Positions 5,901 through 7,198 of a stretch of 7,198 nt of DNA are shown here, piece after piece. How positions within the stretch are numbered: position 1 is the first letter of the stretch; each line of letters begins with the position of its first letter. Source of the stretch: Xanthobacteraceae bacterium (GTDB taxonomy: Bacteria > Pseudomonadota > Alphaproteobacteria > Rhizobiales > Xanthobacteraceae); contig JASHXZ010000009.1 of the NCBI GenBank assembly GCA_030043285.1, positions 1 through 7,198 on the forward strand, written 5' to 3'. The notes beneath the pieces are model-generated. The model had not been told where the DNA came from, made no database searches, and saw nothing but the letters and a program-made list of their open reading frames with translations. The position numbers were made by a program, and so were the translations under genes.

Positions 5901-7198
5901 ATGAGCGATTATCTCTACGACGAGATCAAGAAGGCAATCCGGGATGCCGCGCTAAAGCCACTCGTGGTTTGCGGGGCCGGCGTCTCGATTCAGGCCACCA
6001 ACGGGGCAGCGCCAACCTGGAGTGGGCTGATCCGATCGGGCATTGAACGCGTCGCCAATATAGATGCGGCCGCGGCCGCTTGGGCGGACCAGAGCCGGCA
6101 CAAACTCGCGACCGATCCGTCGCCAACAAATTGGATCACGATCGCCGACGAACTGACTCAGAAGCTTGGCGGTTCAGGAAACGCGGAATTTGCCCAGTGG
6201 CTTAGAGACTTCGTCGGCCGGCTGACCCCTGCGCGAAATGATTTGCTTGATGCAATCCGCGCCCTTGGCTGTCCTATCGCGACGACCAATTATGATGACA
6301 TTCTCGTCAAAGCGACCAACCTGCTGCCGATCTGCTGGGACGATCACGCCGGAACGCTCGAATTCCTGCGAGGTGAACGCGACGGCATCCTTTATCTTCA
6401 TGGCCACTGGCGATCACCAAGGACCGTCGTTCTTGGTACGAAATCCTACGATTCACATGCGAACGACGAGCGGCGGAATTTTCTGCAGCGCACGACCGCG
6501 CTCCACCGTCCGACCATTCTCCTCGGCTCCAGTGAAGATGGCCTATCCGATCCCGATTTTGCACGCCTCGATCAGTTCCTTACCAACTGGCCGGAAGCGT
6601 CACGCCGTTACTGGTTCGTCCGGGGCGAGGTAGACCCGGAGGGCCTACCAAAGCCGGTGGCCTCGGATCTCGCGCACCACCTCTTCCCGGTCGTCTTCGG
6701 CGACAGACACGAGGACCTCGTTAGCTTCTTGCATGGCCTCGCACCGCAGACGGCAGTGCCGCGCCGGCCGATGAAGCCGGAGCGGTGCTTCGGCCGAGAC
6801 CATGATCAAGACGAGTTGATCGCGGCGTTGACCGGAGTCGGTCCAGCCGCCGTCGTACTGTTTGGTATTGGTGGCATCGGTAAAACTACGCTGGCCACGA
6901 ACATTTTGTATGATGAGGCGATTGAGGCGCGTTTTGACGATCGCCAATGGTTTGCGGACCTTACGAACGCGAAATCGGCGGATCAGATGCGCGCCGAAAT
7001 CACGCGCGCGCTCGGCTTTGATCCCGGTCAAACGACCTTCGACTTTGCGCTCAGTCGCTTGCGGTCGGGCGCGCCTTCGCTCCTTGTATTGGACAATCTG
7101 GAAACACCGTGGAACGAGGAACGCCGCAGCGTTCGAGGGCTGTTGCAGCTTTTGGCGAGCACCGAAGGTGTCAGCCTTTTTGCTACATTTCGCGGCCA
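5901..7198 (+). CDS. SIR2 domain-NB-ARC (STAND) ATPase, probable anti-phage defence protein, 3' end cut off
   Basis: An uninterrupted frame of 432 codons runs from the ATG at 5901 to the window edge. Residues 1 to about 260 form a SIR2-like NAD-binding domain: CGAGVS at 24-29, PTWSGLI at 38-44, TTNYDDIL at 128-135, LHGHW at 166-170, and GSSEDGLSDPDF at 209-220. N130 and H167 correspond to the Asn/His pair required for NAD+ cleavage in the defence proteins ThsA and DSR2. An NB-ARC-type ATPase module follows: FGRD at 297-300, Walker A GIGGIGKTT at 322-330 (K328), Walker B LLVLDNLE at 394-401 (D398), and a sensor-like FATFRG at 427-432. The rest of the ATPase and a C-terminal sensor, often TPR or similar repeats, should follow outside the window. 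Family knowledge suggests that binding of a phage trigger assembles the ATPase and activates NAD+ depletion, arresting the infected cell. Codon use is less GC-biased than in neighbouring genes. The Shine-Dalgarno signal is weak (GGGG at 5892-5895), but SIR2 homology begins right after this ATG. The domain order is confident; the subtype (Avs5 or another SIR2-STAND clade) is not. Confidence 0.9.
   Translation, partial: MSDYLYDEIKKAIRDAALKPLVVCGAGVSIQATNGAAPTWSGLIRSGIERVANIDAAAAAWADQSRHKLATDPSPTNWITIADELTQKLGGSGNAEFAQWLRDFVGRLTPARNDLLDAIRALGCPIATTNYDDILVKATNLLPICWDDHAGTLEFLRGERDGILYLHGHWRSPRTVVLGTKSYDSHANDERRNFLQRTTALHRPTILLGSSEDGLSDPDFARLDQFLTNWPEASRRYWFVRGEVDPEGLPKPVASDLAHHLFPVVFGDRHEDLVSFLHGLAPQTAVPRRPMKPERCFGRDHDQDELIAALTGVGPAAVVLFGIGGIGKTTLATNILYDEAIEARFDDRQWFADLTNAKSADQMRAEITRALGFDPGQTTFDFALSRLRSGAPSLLVLDNLETPWNEERRSVRGLLQLLASTEGVSLFATFRG

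Noticed and set aside
5738..6046. A 102-residue plus-strand frame across the hydratase/SIR2 spacer
   Set aside because: It runs out of frame into the SIR2 domain coding region, and its start lies in the spacer without a ribosome-binding site.

Overview
The window is high-GC DNA with codon use rich in GCG, CGC and GGC. It looks like an alphaproteobacterium of the order Hyphomicrobiales, probably the Bradyrhizobium / Rhodopseudomonas / Pseudolabrys neighbourhood. The evidence is the protein character and an intergenic palindrome with CCTCATCCTGAGG-type ends, a sequence family I associate with that group. No rRNA, tRNA, CRISPR array, transposase or integrase was recognised.

Layout, left to right. 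Bases 1-315 hold no convincing gene. Next come two leftward genes: a Tat-exported S9 prolyl-oligopeptidase-family peptidase (316-2340), and upstream of it a HesA/MoeB/ThiF adenylyltransferase (2476-3276). A divergent spacer with a short tandem repeat separates these from a rightward exported protein (3431-4801) that has a peptidoglycan-binding-like domain and a degenerate trypsin-like domain. This gene converges on a leftward enoyl-CoA hydratase (4938-5711), and a long palindromic repeat (4810-4917) lies between their 3' ends. To the right of the hydratase, transcribed away from it, begins a gene that is cut by the window edge (5901-7198). It encodes an N-terminal SIR2 NADase-like domain joined to an NB-ARC/STAND ATPase domain.

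The first four genes look like ordinary chromosomal functions: periplasmic peptidase, sulfur-carrier activation, envelope protein and beta-oxidation. They show no shared pathway. The SIR2-NB-ARC gene is the accessory element. Its architecture is that of the SIR2-STAND anti-phage proteins (Avs5-like and related NLR-like systems), in which recognition of an invader is thought to trigger oligomerisation and NAD+ depletion. Its codon use is visibly less GC-biased than its neighbours', consistent with horizontal acquisition. The C-terminal sensor part, which would name the subtype, lies beyond the window.
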